Both the position numbers and the translations under genes were made by a program. Positions 35,857-43,972 of a stretch of 64,000 bases of DNA are shown piece after piece (position 1 is the first letter of the stretch; each line of letters opens with the position of its first letter). Under the pieces are notes generated by a model. The model did no database searches. It saw only the letters and a program-made list of their open reading frames with translations, and was not told where the DNA came from. The stretch is from JASBTN01 sp965228805 (GTDB taxonomy: Bacteria; Pseudomonadota; Alphaproteobacteria; Rhodobacterales; Rhodobacteraceae): assembly GCF_965228805.1 (NCBI RefSeq), contig NZ_CBDDIE010000003.1, positions 1,798,001-1,862,000 on the forward strand. Reading direction: 5' to 3'.

Positions 35857-36459
35857 ATGACGCTGATTTTTCTGGGCGGTGTCAGCCGCGCAGGCAAAAG
35901 CGCCGCCGCGCGCTGGGTGGCAGGCCGGGCCGGACTGCCGGTTGAGGGGCTGGATCGCCATGTTGCCGGGCTTGCCAGAGGCGAGGCCTTCATCCCCGAG
36001 GGGCGTGAACGCGTCGTCGCCGCGGTCGAGGCGCAGCTTGCCGCCGGTCACCATCGGCTGGTCGAGGGCAGCTGGCTTCTACCCGAACCCGCCGCCGCCC
36101 TGCGCGACCGTTTCGGTGCCGCCTTTGGCCCGCTCTTCTGTGGCTATCCGCAGGCCGATGCCGCGGCGCGTGACGCGATGCTGATGGCCACCGCGCCGGA
36201 GGGCGGGAACTGGTACAGCCGCCAGGACCGCGCCGCCCGCCTGGCGATACTCGACCGGCAGATTGCCCTGTCGCGCAGCCACCAGGCCCGCTGCGCCGCG
36301 CTGGACCTGCCCTATGTGGATGTTTCCGACCCCGCCACCGGGTTGCAGGCACTGCGGCGTCAGCTGCTGGACCTCACCCGCGCAGCAGTGCCCGCGCCCA
36401 AAGAAAAGGGCCGGTCGCAAGGACCGGCCCGGTTCGGGTTTGCCTGGCGCAGGGCCTAG
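35857..36459 (+). CDS. P-loop kinase-like protein of unknown function
   Basis: The 200-residue protein starts MTLIFLGGVSRAGKSAAARW, with a Walker A motif (Gly8-x4-GKS, ending at Ser15) like small-molecule kinases. EGSWLLPEP and GNWYSRQDRAARLAILDRQIALS resemble the lid region of nucleoside or adenylylsulfate-type kinases. No specific substrate can be named. An ATG 7 codons upstream is possible, but the core begins at 35857. The last codons lie inside the terminator hairpin of the BI-1 gene that runs the other way, so the C-terminal tail is probably unstructured. Confidence 0.7.
   Translation: MTLIFLGGVSRAGKSAAARWVAGRAGLPVEGLDRHVAGLARGEAFIPEGRERVVAAVEAQLAAGHHRLVEGSWLLPEPAAALRDRFGAAFGPLFCGYPQADAAARDAMLMATAPEGGNWYSRQDRAARLAILDRQIALSRSHQARCAALDLPYVDVSDPATGLQALRRQLLDLTRAAVPAPKEKGRSQGPARFGFAWRRA
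36400..36430 (-). terminator. Terminator of the BI-1 gene, inside a convergent CDS
   Basis: On the minus strand a 9-bp perfect stem (GGGCCGGTC / GACCGGCCC, 36408-36430) with a 5-base loop is followed by TTTTCTTT. It lies 42 bases after the BI-1 stop and within the last codons of the convergent P-loop protein gene. Confidence 0.85.
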
Positions 36460-36471
36460 CCTGCCGCCTGA

Positions 36472-37188
36472 TCACTCCTGGCTGCCGAAGAAGCTCAGCA
36501 GGAACATGAACATGTTGACGAAGTCCAGGTACAGGTTCAGCGCGCCCATGATCGCGGCCTTGGCCAGCCATTCGCTGTCCATCGCGTGGGCATGGGCGAT
36601 ATAGTCGGTCTTGATGCGCTGGGTGTCATAGGCGGTGAGGCCCGCGAAGATCAGCACACCGATCACCGAGATCGCGAAGTGGATCGCGGGCGAGCCCAGG
36701 AAGATGTTCACGATCGAGGCGACGATCAGGCCGATCAGGCCCATGATCAGGAAGGCGCCCCAGCCCGAGATATCGCGCTTGGTGGTGTAGCCGTAAAGGC
36801 TCAGCCCGCCGAAGGCGATCGCGGTGATCAGGAAGGTCTGCACGATCGAGAAACCGGTAAAGACCGCGAAGATGTAGCTGATCGAGGCCCCCATCAGCGC
36901 CGCGTAGACATAGAAGAACAGCTGCGCACCGGCCGCCGACAGGCGGTTGATCATCGCGCCGAAGGCGAAGACCATGATCAGCGGGGCGAACATGACGACC
37001 CATTTCAGCGGCGTGCCATAGATCGCCGCCAGCATCGCGTCATTGGTGCCAACGGCCCAGGCCACCAGCGCGGTGACCACCAGGCCCACCGACATGGTGC
37101 CATACACCTTGTTCATGTGGGCGCGCAGCCCCTCGTCGATCGCGGCGCGTGCGCCTACGCCGGCGCGGAGCGTCTCATATTCAGCCAT
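36472..37188 (-). CDS. Bax inhibitor-1/YccA family membrane protein
   Basis: The 238-residue protein has seven membrane helices and the BI-1 pattern: MAEYETLRAGVGARAAIDEGLRAHMNKVYG, then the ALTAYDTQRIK signature and a C-terminal LALYLDFVNMFMFLL-like end. Bacterial relatives (YetJ, YccA) act as pH-sensitive calcium leak channels or modulate FtsH. The start at 37188 was chosen at MAEYETL; the upstream in-frame MYLEAL is a possible alternative. It is monocistronic with its own terminator. Confidence 0.92.
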   Translation of the reverse strand: MAEYETLRAGVGARAAIDEGLRAHMNKVYGTMSVGLVVTALVAWAVGTNDAMLAAIYGTPLKWVVMFAPLIMVFAFGAMINRLSAAGAQLFFYVYAALMGASISYIFAVFTGFSIVQTFLITAIAFGGLSLYGYTTKRDISGWGAFLIMGLIGLIVASIVNIFLGSPAIHFAISVIGVLIFAGLTAYDTQRIKTDYIAHAHAMDSEWLAKAAIMGALNLYLDFVNMFMFLLSFFGSQE

Positions 37189-37352
37189 CAAAGCCTCCAG
37201 ATACATTTCATGCGTCGGCGGGATCGAAATGAAACCGCCCTCGCGACACAATATCGGCAAGGGCGGCGGGTTTTTCAAGGCATTTAGGGTTGAACACTGC
37301 GTTCACGAATTGGTTCTTCGGAACTTCTGGTTCAACCTGTGGTTCCGGCGGC

Positions 37353-37565
37353 TTACTTGAGCCAGTGGTCCGGCACGTCCCACAGCGGGCGGGTCGCTTC
37401 GCGATGTGCCTGGCCTTCGGTCAAGCCGATATCGCTCAGCGCCGCGCGGTCCAGCCGGGATAGGGCCTTGCGCTCGCGGCGGGCCTCCAGGGCGCGGGCC
37501 GCCCAGGCAAAGGGCGACACCGAGGTCTTACGCGGGGCAACATTGGTGCAGGTCATTGCGGTCAT
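37353..37565 (-). CDS. DUF1127 small protein
   Basis: The 70-residue protein ends with the DUF1127 core (RRERKALSRLDRAALSDIGLTEGQA), an arginine-rich helix-turn-helix-like segment. In Rhodobacter and Agrobacterium, small DUF1127 proteins influence phosphate/carbon metabolism and RNA turnover, and some bind RNA. It is transcribed divergently from a LysR gene, an arrangement that suggests LysR control. The spacer holds a long dyad at 37612-37654. Confidence 0.88.
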   Translation of the reverse strand: MTAMTCTNVAPRKTSVSPFAWAARALEARRERKALSRLDRAALSDIGLTEGQAHREATRPLWDVPDHWLK

Positions 37566-37611
37566 CTCGTCTCTCCTTTTCCATTCGCGATTGATCGAGT
37601 CGTTTGCATCA

Positions 37612-37654
37612 ATTTCCTTGATCCTTATGCCGAAATGGTTTCAATAAAGGAAAT
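37612..37654. promoter_or_regulatory. Inverted repeat in the DUF1127-lysR spacer
   Basis: ATTTCCTT (37612-37619) and AAGGAAAT (37647-37654) are perfectly complementary, 27 bases apart, in the divergent spacer. A dyad here fits an extended LysR-type operator covering both promoters. Binding by this LysR is inferred from position. Confidence 0.45.
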
Positions 37655-37689
37655 GAATGTTTTTGAGATGAATCATCAGGAGGTGTGAT

Positions 37690-38568
37690 ATGCCCCGAAA
37701 TCTGGACATGACGGCCCTGCGCAGTTTCGCCACCGTGGCCGAGGCCGGTGGGGTGACCCGCGCGGCGGGGCTCTTGCACCTGACCCAATCGGCCGTGTCG
37801 ATGCAGTTGAAGCGGCTCGAGGAAAGCCTGGGGCGCGAGCTTCTGGACCGATCCGGGCGCGGCGTCAGCCTGACCGCGGATGGCGAACAGCTGCTGGGCT
37901 ATGCCAAGCGCATGCTGCGCCTGAATGACGAGGTCTTCTCGCGGCTGACCGACCATGTTTATGAGGGCGAGATCGTGCTGGGCGTGCCCCATGACATCGT
38001 CTACCCGGCAATCCCCCAGGTGCTGAAACGCTTCCACGCCGAATATCCGCGCATGAAGGTGAACCTGGTCTCGTCGATGACCCATCACCTGAAGGACATG
38101 TTCGCCAAGGGTGAATGCGACATGATCCTGACCACCGAAGATACCCTGGACGCCGGCGGCGAGACGCTCTGCGTGCTGCCGCTTGTCTGGGTCGGGGCGC
38201 CGGGCGGGCAGGCCTGGAAAAACCGCCCGCTGCGCCTGGCCTCGGAAGGGGACTGTGTGTTCCGCAAGACCGTTCAGCGGGCACTTGATCAGGTCAACAT
38301 CCCCTGGGAGGTCGCGGTCGATGGCAATTCCTATCGCACGATCGAAGCCTCGATCAGCGCGGATCTGGCCGTCTTCGCGATCATTGATGGCACCGTGCCG
38401 GGCCACCTGGAGGTGATCCCCCATGGCGGAACCCTGCCCGAGCTGGTCTCGCAGCAGGTCAACCTCTATGTCGCCGATCCGCAGAACAGCGCGGCGATTG
38501 CCGACCTGGCCGAGATGGTGCGTGCGGGCTTCCGTGCCATGCAACTGTCCGGCCTGCACGCGGCCTGA
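37690..38568 (+). CDS. LysR family transcription regulator
   Basis: The 292-residue LysR protein has an N-terminal winged HTH (MTALRSFATVAEAGGVTRAAGLLHLTQSAVS) and a periplasmic-binding-protein-like effector domain from about residue 95. A good ribosome site (CAGGAGG) lies 8 bases ahead of the ATG. It is divergent from the DUF1127 gene, its most probable target together with itself. The effector is unknown. Confidence 0.92.
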   Translation: MPRNLDMTALRSFATVAEAGGVTRAAGLLHLTQSAVSMQLKRLEESLGRELLDRSGRGVSLTADGEQLLGYAKRMLRLNDEVFSRLTDHVYEGEIVLGVPHDIVYPAIPQVLKRFHAEYPRMKVNLVSSMTHHLKDMFAKGECDMILTTEDTLDAGGETLCVLPLVWVGAPGGQAWKNRPLRLASEGDCVFRKTVQRALDQVNIPWEVAVDGNSYRTIEASISADLAVFAIIDGTVPGHLEVIPHGGTLPELVSQQVNLYVADPQNSAAIADLAEMVRAGFRAMQLSGLHAA

Positions 38569-38574
38569 GGGGGG

Positions 38575-39534
38575 TTACATGGTGACGACCACCTTGCCGG
38601 TGGACTTGCGCGCGCGCAGCATCTCATAGGCGTCCCCGGCCTGATCCAGAGGCAGGGTGGCGCCGATATGTGGGGTCAGCTTGCGGTCCTCGTACCAGGT
38701 CAGAAGCTCGCGCAGGCTGCCCGTCAGCACCTCGGGGCGGAAGTTCAGATAGCCGCCCCACCAGTAGCCCATGACAGCAATGTTCTTGACCAGAAGATGA
38801 TTGGCCGGGATCTGCGGCACCTCTCCGCTGGCAAAGCCCACCGCCAGGATGCGCCCATCCGGGTTGGTCGCCCGCATCGCTGCGCGGAACTGATCGCCGC
38901 CCACCGCGTCATAGACCACATCGGCCCCGCCCAGGGCCTTGACCGCCTCGCGCAGGTCATCCTTGTCGCTGTCGATCAGGTGGGACGCACCCGCCTTGCG
39001 GCAGATTTCCAGCTTCTCGGCACCACGGGCGCTGGCGATGACTGTGGCGCCCATCAGCTTGCCGATCTCGACGGCGGTCAGCCCGACGCCACCTGCGGCC
39101 CCGGTGACCAGCAGGGTCTCACCGGGCTGCATGCGCGCCTTGTAGTCCAGCGCCAGATGGCTGGTGCCATAGGTGACCTGGAAGGCGGCGGCGTCCTCGA
39201 AGGACATGGCGTCAGGCAGCGGCACGCAGCGTTCTGCCGGAAAGGTGCCCGCCTGGGCCAGCCCGCCGGTGGTGGTGAAACACATGATGCGCTGACCGAC
39301 CGTGAAATCACTCACCCCCTCGCCCAACGCGGTGATGACGCCTGCCGGTTCCATGCCCAGGGTCAGCGGCGGTTCGGGGCGCTCCTGATACTTGCCGCGC
39401 ATCATCAACAGGTCCGCGAAATTCAGCCCGCAGGCGCGAATCTCCATCGCGATCTCGCCCGGTCCAGGGGTGGGGGCGGGCAGGTCAACCAGCTTTGCAG
39501 GTGAGTCGAAGTTGGAAATCTGGTATGCTTTCAT
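38575..39534 (-). CDS. NADPH:quinone oxidoreductase / zinc-free MDR
   Basis: The 319-residue medium-chain reductase starts MKAYQISNFDSPAKLVDL and has AAFQVTYGTSHLALDYKA and the NADPH-binding VTGAAGGVGLTAVEIGKLMGA. The catalytic and structural zinc cysteines are absent, as in quinone oxidoreductases (QOR) and acrylyl-CoA-like reductases. It is transcribed towards the lysR gene and is not in an operon. The 350-base region upstream is AT-rich and shared with an XRE regulator gene in the opposite orientation. Confidence 0.88.
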   Translation of the reverse strand: MKAYQISNFDSPAKLVDLPAPTPGPGEIAMEIRACGLNFADLLMMRGKYQERPEPPLTLGMEPAGVITALGEGVSDFTVGQRIMCFTTTGGLAQAGTFPAERCVPLPDAMSFEDAAAFQVTYGTSHLALDYKARMQPGETLLVTGAAGGVGLTAVEIGKLMGATVIASARGAEKLEICRKAGASHLIDSDKDDLREAVKALGGADVVYDAVGGDQFRAAMRATNPDGRILAVGFASGEVPQIPANHLLVKNIAVMGYWWGGYLNFRPEVLTGSLRELLTWYEDRKLTPHIGATLPLDQAGDAYEMLRARKSTGKVVVTM

Positions 39535-39661
39535 GGCGGCACCCTCGGCTGGTTTTGCTGATTGCGATTGTCTTTTAGGGCGATCCATCGCGTTTTGCGA
39601 GGGGAGAAGCGTCCAGCGACCTATCGCTTTGTGCGTGTATTTCCCTTCGACTCGCGGATCT

Positions 39662-39687
39662 TTGCAAAATGCAATTGCAAAATGCAA
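39662..39687. promoter_or_regulatory. Perfect 13-bp tandem repeat (TTGCAAAATGCAA twice)
   Basis: Two adjacent identical copies of TTGCAAAATGCAA lie in the spacer between the quinone oxidoreductase and XRE genes. Each unit contains TTGCAA-type half sites similar to those of ScfR/RamB-family regulators (TTTGCAAA). The only regulator next to it is the XRE protein at 39885. Operator function is inferred. The rest of the 39535-39884 spacer is AT-rich (TTAGTT repeats and ACTATATAAAAA at 39749-39786) with no coding sequence. Confidence 0.45.
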
Positions 39688-39884
39688 AACACGCAATGCG
39701 GGTGTACGAAATCCAAGCCAAGGGCCGGTAAACTCAGCGACACACGGTTAGTTGATTTAGTTAGTTAATTGATAATACTATATAAAAACCCTTACTGCCG
39801 GTCTAACCAAAAAGACAGGTTGAGGTTGTGGGGGCCGCCATGGTTTGTGACACTAGCAAAACGAAAGTAACGAGGAGCCACCCG

Positions 39885-40253
39885 ATGAAACATCCCGTAG
39901 ACGTGCATGTCGGAAAGCGAATTCGCCACCGTCGGTGGATGGTCGGGATGACCCAACAGCAATTGGCTGAACAGGTCGGGATCAAGTTCCAGCAGATCCA
40001 GAAATACGAAACCGGCATGAATCGCGTCTCCGCGTCGCGGCTCTGGGATATCTCGGAAAGCCTGTCGGTGCCGATCAGCTTCTTCTTCGAGGGCCTGGAG
40101 GGCGACAGCGCCATGGCCAGCGAAAAGGCCCTGCCGGGCGACATCCTGGCGGACAAGGAAGCCCTGGAACTGGTGCGCAGCTATTATTCGATCCCGGAAA
40201 ACCAGCGCCGCCAACTGTTCGAACTGGCCCGCGTCCTGTCGGACGCCGCCTGA
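39885..40253 (+). CDS. XRE-family helix-turn-helix regulator
   Basis: The 122-residue protein has an N-terminal HTH_3 domain (VGKRIRHRRWMVGMTQQQLA, then FQQIQKYETGMNRVSASRLW) and a C-terminal helical region (ALELVRSYYSIPENQRRQLFELARVL). It matches the short stand-alone XRE regulators widespread in Rhodobacteraceae. ACGAGGAG precedes the ATG by 8 bases; an upstream in-frame ATG at 39828 has no ribosome site. Its targets are unknown, with the tandem repeat 200 bases upstream the closest candidate operator. Confidence 0.85.
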   Translation: MKHPVDVHVGKRIRHRRWMVGMTQQQLAEQVGIKFQQIQKYETGMNRVSASRLWDISESLSVPISFFFEGLEGDSAMASEKALPGDILADKEALELVRSYYSIPENQRRQLFELARVLSDAA

Positions 40254-40368
40254 GCCGAACGCGCGCCCGGCCCGATTGCTTTAAGTGCACTGGGCCGCGT
40301 GCGCCTGGGTCATTGACCTGACACGCCCCGCGCGCTACCGCCTCACATGATGTGAAGCGGAGGACGCG

Positions 40369-41169
40369 ATGCAGTTGGACAGCACGACCAAGAGTGAATT
40401 GACGGCCTGCGCCCACGCGCTGGCCGATGCCGCACGCGCGGCGATCCTGCCGCATTTCCGCGCCGCCGGGCTGCAGGCGGATAACAAGCTCTCCGAAGGG
40501 TTCGATCCCGTCACCGTCGCCGACAAGGCGGCCGAACGCGCCATGCGTGAGGTGCTCGCGCGTCTGCGCCCTGATGATGGCATCCTGGGCGAGGAATATG
40601 GCGCCACCGAGGGCAGCACGGGGCTGACCTGGGTGCTCGACCCGATCGACGGCACCCGCGCCTTCCTGTCCGGGACGCCCACCTGGGGCGTGTTGATCGC
40701 CGTGATGGATCAGAGCGGCCCAGTCATGGGCCTGGTCGACCAGCCTTACATTCGCGAACGCTTCTTCGGTGGCTTTGGGGAAGCCTGGGTCGAAGGACCG
40801 TCCGGGCGCCAGACGCTGGCCACCCGGCCCCCGCGTGGGCTGGACGAGGCAATCCTCTTTACCACCTTCCCCGAAGTCGGCACCCCCGACGAGGGTCGCG
40901 CCTTCCACGAGCTGGCGGGCCATGTGCGCCTGACCCGCTACGGCATGGACTGTTACGGCTACGCGCTGGTTGCGGCGGGCCAGGTCGATCTGGTGGTTGA
41001 GGCCGGGCTGCAGGCCTATGACATCCAGGGTCCCCAGGCCGTTGTCGAAGCCGCTGGCGGTGTTGTCACCGACTGGCAGGGCGGCCCGGCCCACATGGGC
41101 GGCCGCGTGATTGCCGCCGCAAATGCCGAAATCCACGCGGCGGCGTTGGAGATCCTGTCCAAGGCCTGA
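40369..41169 (+). CDS. hisN: Inositol monophosphatase family phosphatase, histidinol-phosphatase type
   Basis: The 266-residue IMPase-fold enzyme has GEEYG (74-78, metal Glu), DPIDGT (91-96, metal Asp) and AYDIQGPQAVVEAAGG near the C-terminus with the second metal Asp. The QGPQ variant of the W-D-x-A box and the length are typical of HisN histidinol-phosphatases of Actinobacteria and Alphaproteobacteria, which release histidinol in histidine synthesis. Other phosphomonoesters remain possible. A tandem hairpin array follows the stop. Confidence 0.82.
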   Translation: MQLDSTTKSELTACAHALADAARAAILPHFRAAGLQADNKLSEGFDPVTVADKAAERAMREVLARLRPDDGILGEEYGATEGSTGLTWVLDPIDGTRAFLSGTPTWGVLIAVMDQSGPVMGLVDQPYIRERFFGGFGEAWVEGPSGRQTLATRPPRGLDEAILFTTFPEVGTPDEGRAFHELAGHVRLTRYGMDCYGYALVAAGQVDLVVEAGLQAYDIQGPQAVVEAAGGVVTDWQGGPAHMGGRVIAAANAEIHAAALEILSKA

Positions 41170-41229
41170 GTTCCAACGCCGGTGGCGCTCCCGCCTTTTG
41201 CCCGCGCCTTCGGCTTGTCAAAAGTTGGG

Positions 41230-41390
41230 CGTAGCCAGTTTCGCGTTGCGAAACTGGCGGAGGGCGGCAGCGGGCTTTGCCCGCGAGAGTCGCGTAGCTT
41301 GCGGAGGGCGGCAGCGGGCTTTGCCCGCGAGAGCCGCGTAGCTTGCGGAGGGCGGCAGCGGTGTCTGCACCGCGAGAGCTGCGTAGCCCC
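41230..41390. repeat. Tandem array of 44-bp hairpin units
   Basis: Three consecutive 44-bp units (41259-41302, 41303-41346, 41347-41390) start GGAGGGCGGCAGCG. The first two each hold a perfect hairpin GCGGGC-TTT-GCCCGC. The third holds GCGGTG-TCTG-CACCGC, so both sides of the stem changed together. A further perfect hairpin (CCAGTTTCGC-GTT-GCGAAACTGG) precedes them. The surrounding 41170-41650 space has no convincing gene. Confidence 0.75.
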
Positions 41391-41650
41391 GCGTAGGAAC
41401 GCTGCCACCTCTCGTGGACCTTACGGACCACTGGCGGCCAGTGCCTCGGCCTGACGGCCTCACCCGAGATGTTTTCCGAAAGGAAAAGAACAAAGGCAGT
41501 CTTCCCGCCACGGCGGGGTGGAAACCGGAACGGGGAAGCCGTTGGCAGGGTCAATTCGGCCTGCTAAACTCGCCGCAGGTGGCCGTGTCCTTTGCCCTTT
41601 CTGGCGGCGCCTCATGTTGTCTCACCGAAACGGGCACAGGGAGACAACGT

Positions 41651-42982
41651 ATGGAAATACTTCTGAAAAACGCCGATCTGATCCTGTGCATGGATGACGC
41701 CGGACGCGAGGTCTCGCAGGCGGATGTGTTGATCCGGGACGGGGCGATTGCCGACGTGGGGCAGGGGTTGGAGACCACCGGGGATACCATCAACGCAACT
41801 GGCTGCCTGATCACCCCAGGCCTGGTGAACACTCATCACCACCTCTACCAGACCCTCACCCGTGCCGTGCCCGGCGGCCAGGATGCGCTGCTGTTCGGCT
41901 GGCTGCAAACGCTCTATCCGATCTGGTTGCGTTTCGGGCCGGATGAGATGCGGGTCAGCGCCATGGTGGGCCTGGCCGAGCTGGCCCTGTCCGGCTGCAC
42001 GCTCAGCTCCGATCACCTCTACCTCTACCCCAATGGCGCACGTCTTGAAGACACCATTCATGCCGCCGCCGAGGTGGGCCTGCGTTTCCACCCCACCCGC
42101 GGCGCCATGTCGATCGGCGAGAGCGACGGGGGGTTGCCGCCTGACAGCCTGGTCGAACGTGAAGCCGATATCTTGAGTGACTGCATCCGCGTGATCGACG
42201 CCTTTCACGACGCTTCCGAAGGCTCGATGTGCCGCGTCGGCGTCGCCCCCTGTTCGCCCTTTTCCGTCTCCCGCGAGCTGATGCGCGACGCCGCCCTCCT
42301 GGCCCGCGACAAGGGCGTCATGCTGCACACCCACCTGGCCGAAAACGGCGAGGATGTGGCCTATAGCCTCGAGAAATTCGGCTGTCGCCCCGGCCAATAT
42401 GCCGAGGACCTGGGTTGGGTCGGTGAAGACGTCTGGCACGCCCATTGCGTCATGCTGGACGGCGCGGAGATCGACCTCTTCGCCCGCACCCGCACCGGGG
42501 TCGCGCACTGCCCCTGTTCGAACTGCCGCCTGGGGTCGGGCATTGCGCCGGTGCGCGCCATGCGGGACGCGGGCGTGCCGGTGGGGCTTGGGGTGGATGG
42601 CTCGGCCTCGAACGACGCAGGCAACCTGGTGGCCGAGGCGCGCCAGGCGATGCTCTTGCAACGGGTTGCGCGCGGCGCCGATCAGATGTCCGCGCGCGAG
42701 GCGCTCTGGATCGCGACCCGCGGCGGCGCCCAGGTGCTGGGGCGCGACGATTGCGGCCAGATCGCGCCCGGAAAGCGCGCCGATATTGCCGTCTGGGACA
42801 TGACGGGCATCGAGGCGGCGGGCAGTTGGGATCCCGCCGCCCTGCTGCTCGCGGGCCCCACCACCGTGCGCAACCTCTTCGTCGAGGGGCGGCAGGTTGT
42901 GCGCGACGGGCAGCTCACCACGCTCGACCTGCCCCGGGTGATCGAAGCGCAAAACCGCCTCGCCACCCGCCTCATGACCTGA
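41651..42982 (+). CDS. 8-oxoguanine deaminase-like amidohydrolase
   Basis: The 443-residue TIM-barrel amidohydrolase has HHH at 62-64 in TPGLVNTHHHLYQTL, the third and fourth metal ligands in HTHLAEN (about 220) and HAHCVM (about 264), and the catalytic Asp in VDGSASND. The sequence NTHHHLYQTLTRA and GVDGSASND pattern is that of 8-oxoguanine deaminases and the related AtzB/TrzN enzymes, which release ammonia from purines or triazines. The nearby purine uptake and phosphorolysis genes favour a purine substrate. The start at 41651 (MEILLKNADLI) is preceded by GGGAGA; 79 upstream in-frame codons read through the repeat region. Confidence 0.82.
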   Translation: MEILLKNADLILCMDDAGREVSQADVLIRDGAIADVGQGLETTGDTINATGCLITPGLVNTHHHLYQTLTRAVPGGQDALLFGWLQTLYPIWLRFGPDEMRVSAMVGLAELALSGCTLSSDHLYLYPNGARLEDTIHAAAEVGLRFHPTRGAMSIGESDGGLPPDSLVEREADILSDCIRVIDAFHDASEGSMCRVGVAPCSPFSVSRELMRDAALLARDKGVMLHTHLAENGEDVAYSLEKFGCRPGQYAEDLGWVGEDVWHAHCVMLDGAEIDLFARTRTGVAHCPCSNCRLGSGIAPVRAMRDAGVPVGLGVDGSASNDAGNLVAEARQAMLLQRVARGADQMSAREALWIATRGGAQVLGRDDCGQIAPGKRADIAVWDMTGIEAAGSWDPAALLLAGPTTVRNLFVEGRQVVRDGQLTTLDLPRVIEAQNRLATRLMT

Positions 42983-43071
42983 TCATAAAGGCAAGGCGCC
43001 CGCACACCCTTGCCCCGCCCCCGCCGCCTGCGCTATTGAACCGCTCGAACTGGAACAAACCGGAGGTCGCC

Positions 43072-43812
43072 ATGGCTGGCCACTCAAAATGGGCAAACAT
43101 CCAGCACCGCAAGGGTCGCCAGGATGCCGCGCGCTCGAAGCTCTTCTCGAAACTCGCCAAGGAAATCACCGTGGCCGCCAAGATGGGCGACCCGGACCCG
43201 GAAAAGAACCCGCGCCTGCGCCTGGCGGTCAAGGAAGCCAAATCGCAATCCGTGCCCAAGGACGTGATCGACCGCGCGATCAAGAAATCGCAAGGCGGCG
43301 ACGCCGAAAACTATGACGAGATCCGCTACGAAGGCTACGGCCCCGGCGGCGTCGCCGTCATCGTCGAGGCGATGACCGACAACAAGAACCGCACCGCCTC
43401 CACCGTGCGCTCGACCTTCTCGAAGAACGGCGGCAACCTGGGCGAAACCGGCTCGGTCGGCTTCATGTTCGAACGCAAGGGCGAGGTGACCTACAAGGCC
43501 GACGCCGGCGACGCCGACACCGTGTTCGAGGCCGCCATCGAGGCAGGCGCCGAGGATTGCGAAAGCTCCGAAGAGGGCCACGTCATCACCTGCGCCGACA
43601 CCGACCTGAACGAGGTCTCCACCGCGCTGGAAGCCACCCTGGGCGAGTCGGACTCGACCAAGCTCATCTGGCAGCCGACCACCACCACCGAGCTGGACCT
43701 GGACGGCATGCAGAAACTGATGCGCCTGATCGACGCCCTGGAAGACGACGACGACATCCAGCGCGTCACGGCCAATTTCGAAGCCTCCGACGAGGTGCTG
43801 GCGCAGCTCTGA
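43072..43812 (+). CDS. yebC: YebC/PmpR family regulator/translation factor
   Basis: The 246-residue protein starts MAGHSKWANIQHRKGRQDA and has all three TACO1/YebC domains with GDPDPEKNPRLRLAVKEAK and RYEGYGPGGVAVIVEAMTDN. YebC proteins were long treated as transcription regulators and are now linked to rescue of ribosomes on polyproline-type stalls. Start at 43072 after CCGGAGG. Upstream in-frame read-through into the deaminase gene is not coding. A terminator follows. Confidence 0.96.
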   Translation: MAGHSKWANIQHRKGRQDAARSKLFSKLAKEITVAAKMGDPDPEKNPRLRLAVKEAKSQSVPKDVIDRAIKKSQGGDAENYDEIRYEGYGPGGVAVIVEAMTDNKNRTASTVRSTFSKNGGNLGETGSVGFMFERKGEVTYKADAGDADTVFEAAIEAGAEDCESSEEGHVITCADTDLNEVSTALEATLGESDSTKLIWQPTTTTELDLDGMQKLMRLIDALEDDDDIQRVTANFEASDEVLAQL

Positions 43813-43836
43813 ACGGGCGTGTCAGGAAGGATGGAG

Positions 43837-43866
43837 AACCCCGGCCGTTGGTCGGGGTTTTTTGTT
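43837..43866 (+). terminator. Intrinsic terminator of yebC
   Basis: A stem formed by AACCCCG and CGGGGTT with a GCCGTTGGT loop is followed by TTTTTTGTTTTT, 24 bases after the yebC stop. Confidence 0.88.
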
Positions 43867-43972
43867 TTTGGGCTTTGAAAGGTAGCCCAAGTGAGACTAT
43901 GTCCCATTCCAGTAAGAGAGAAAGACTTGATATTCACGACAGTAGCCCATGCATTCTCTGAGGTAGTCGCCC

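Noticed and set aside
41414..41650. N-terminal extension of the deaminase (79 codons)
   Set aside because: It has no domain character and lies in non-coding sequence just after the hairpin array. The conserved protein starts at 41651 after a ribosome site.
42445..43071. Long in-frame extension upstream of yebC
   Set aside because: It overlaps the deaminase gene in another frame and is Arg/Gly-rich read-through. The MAGHSKWANIQHR start is universal for YebC.
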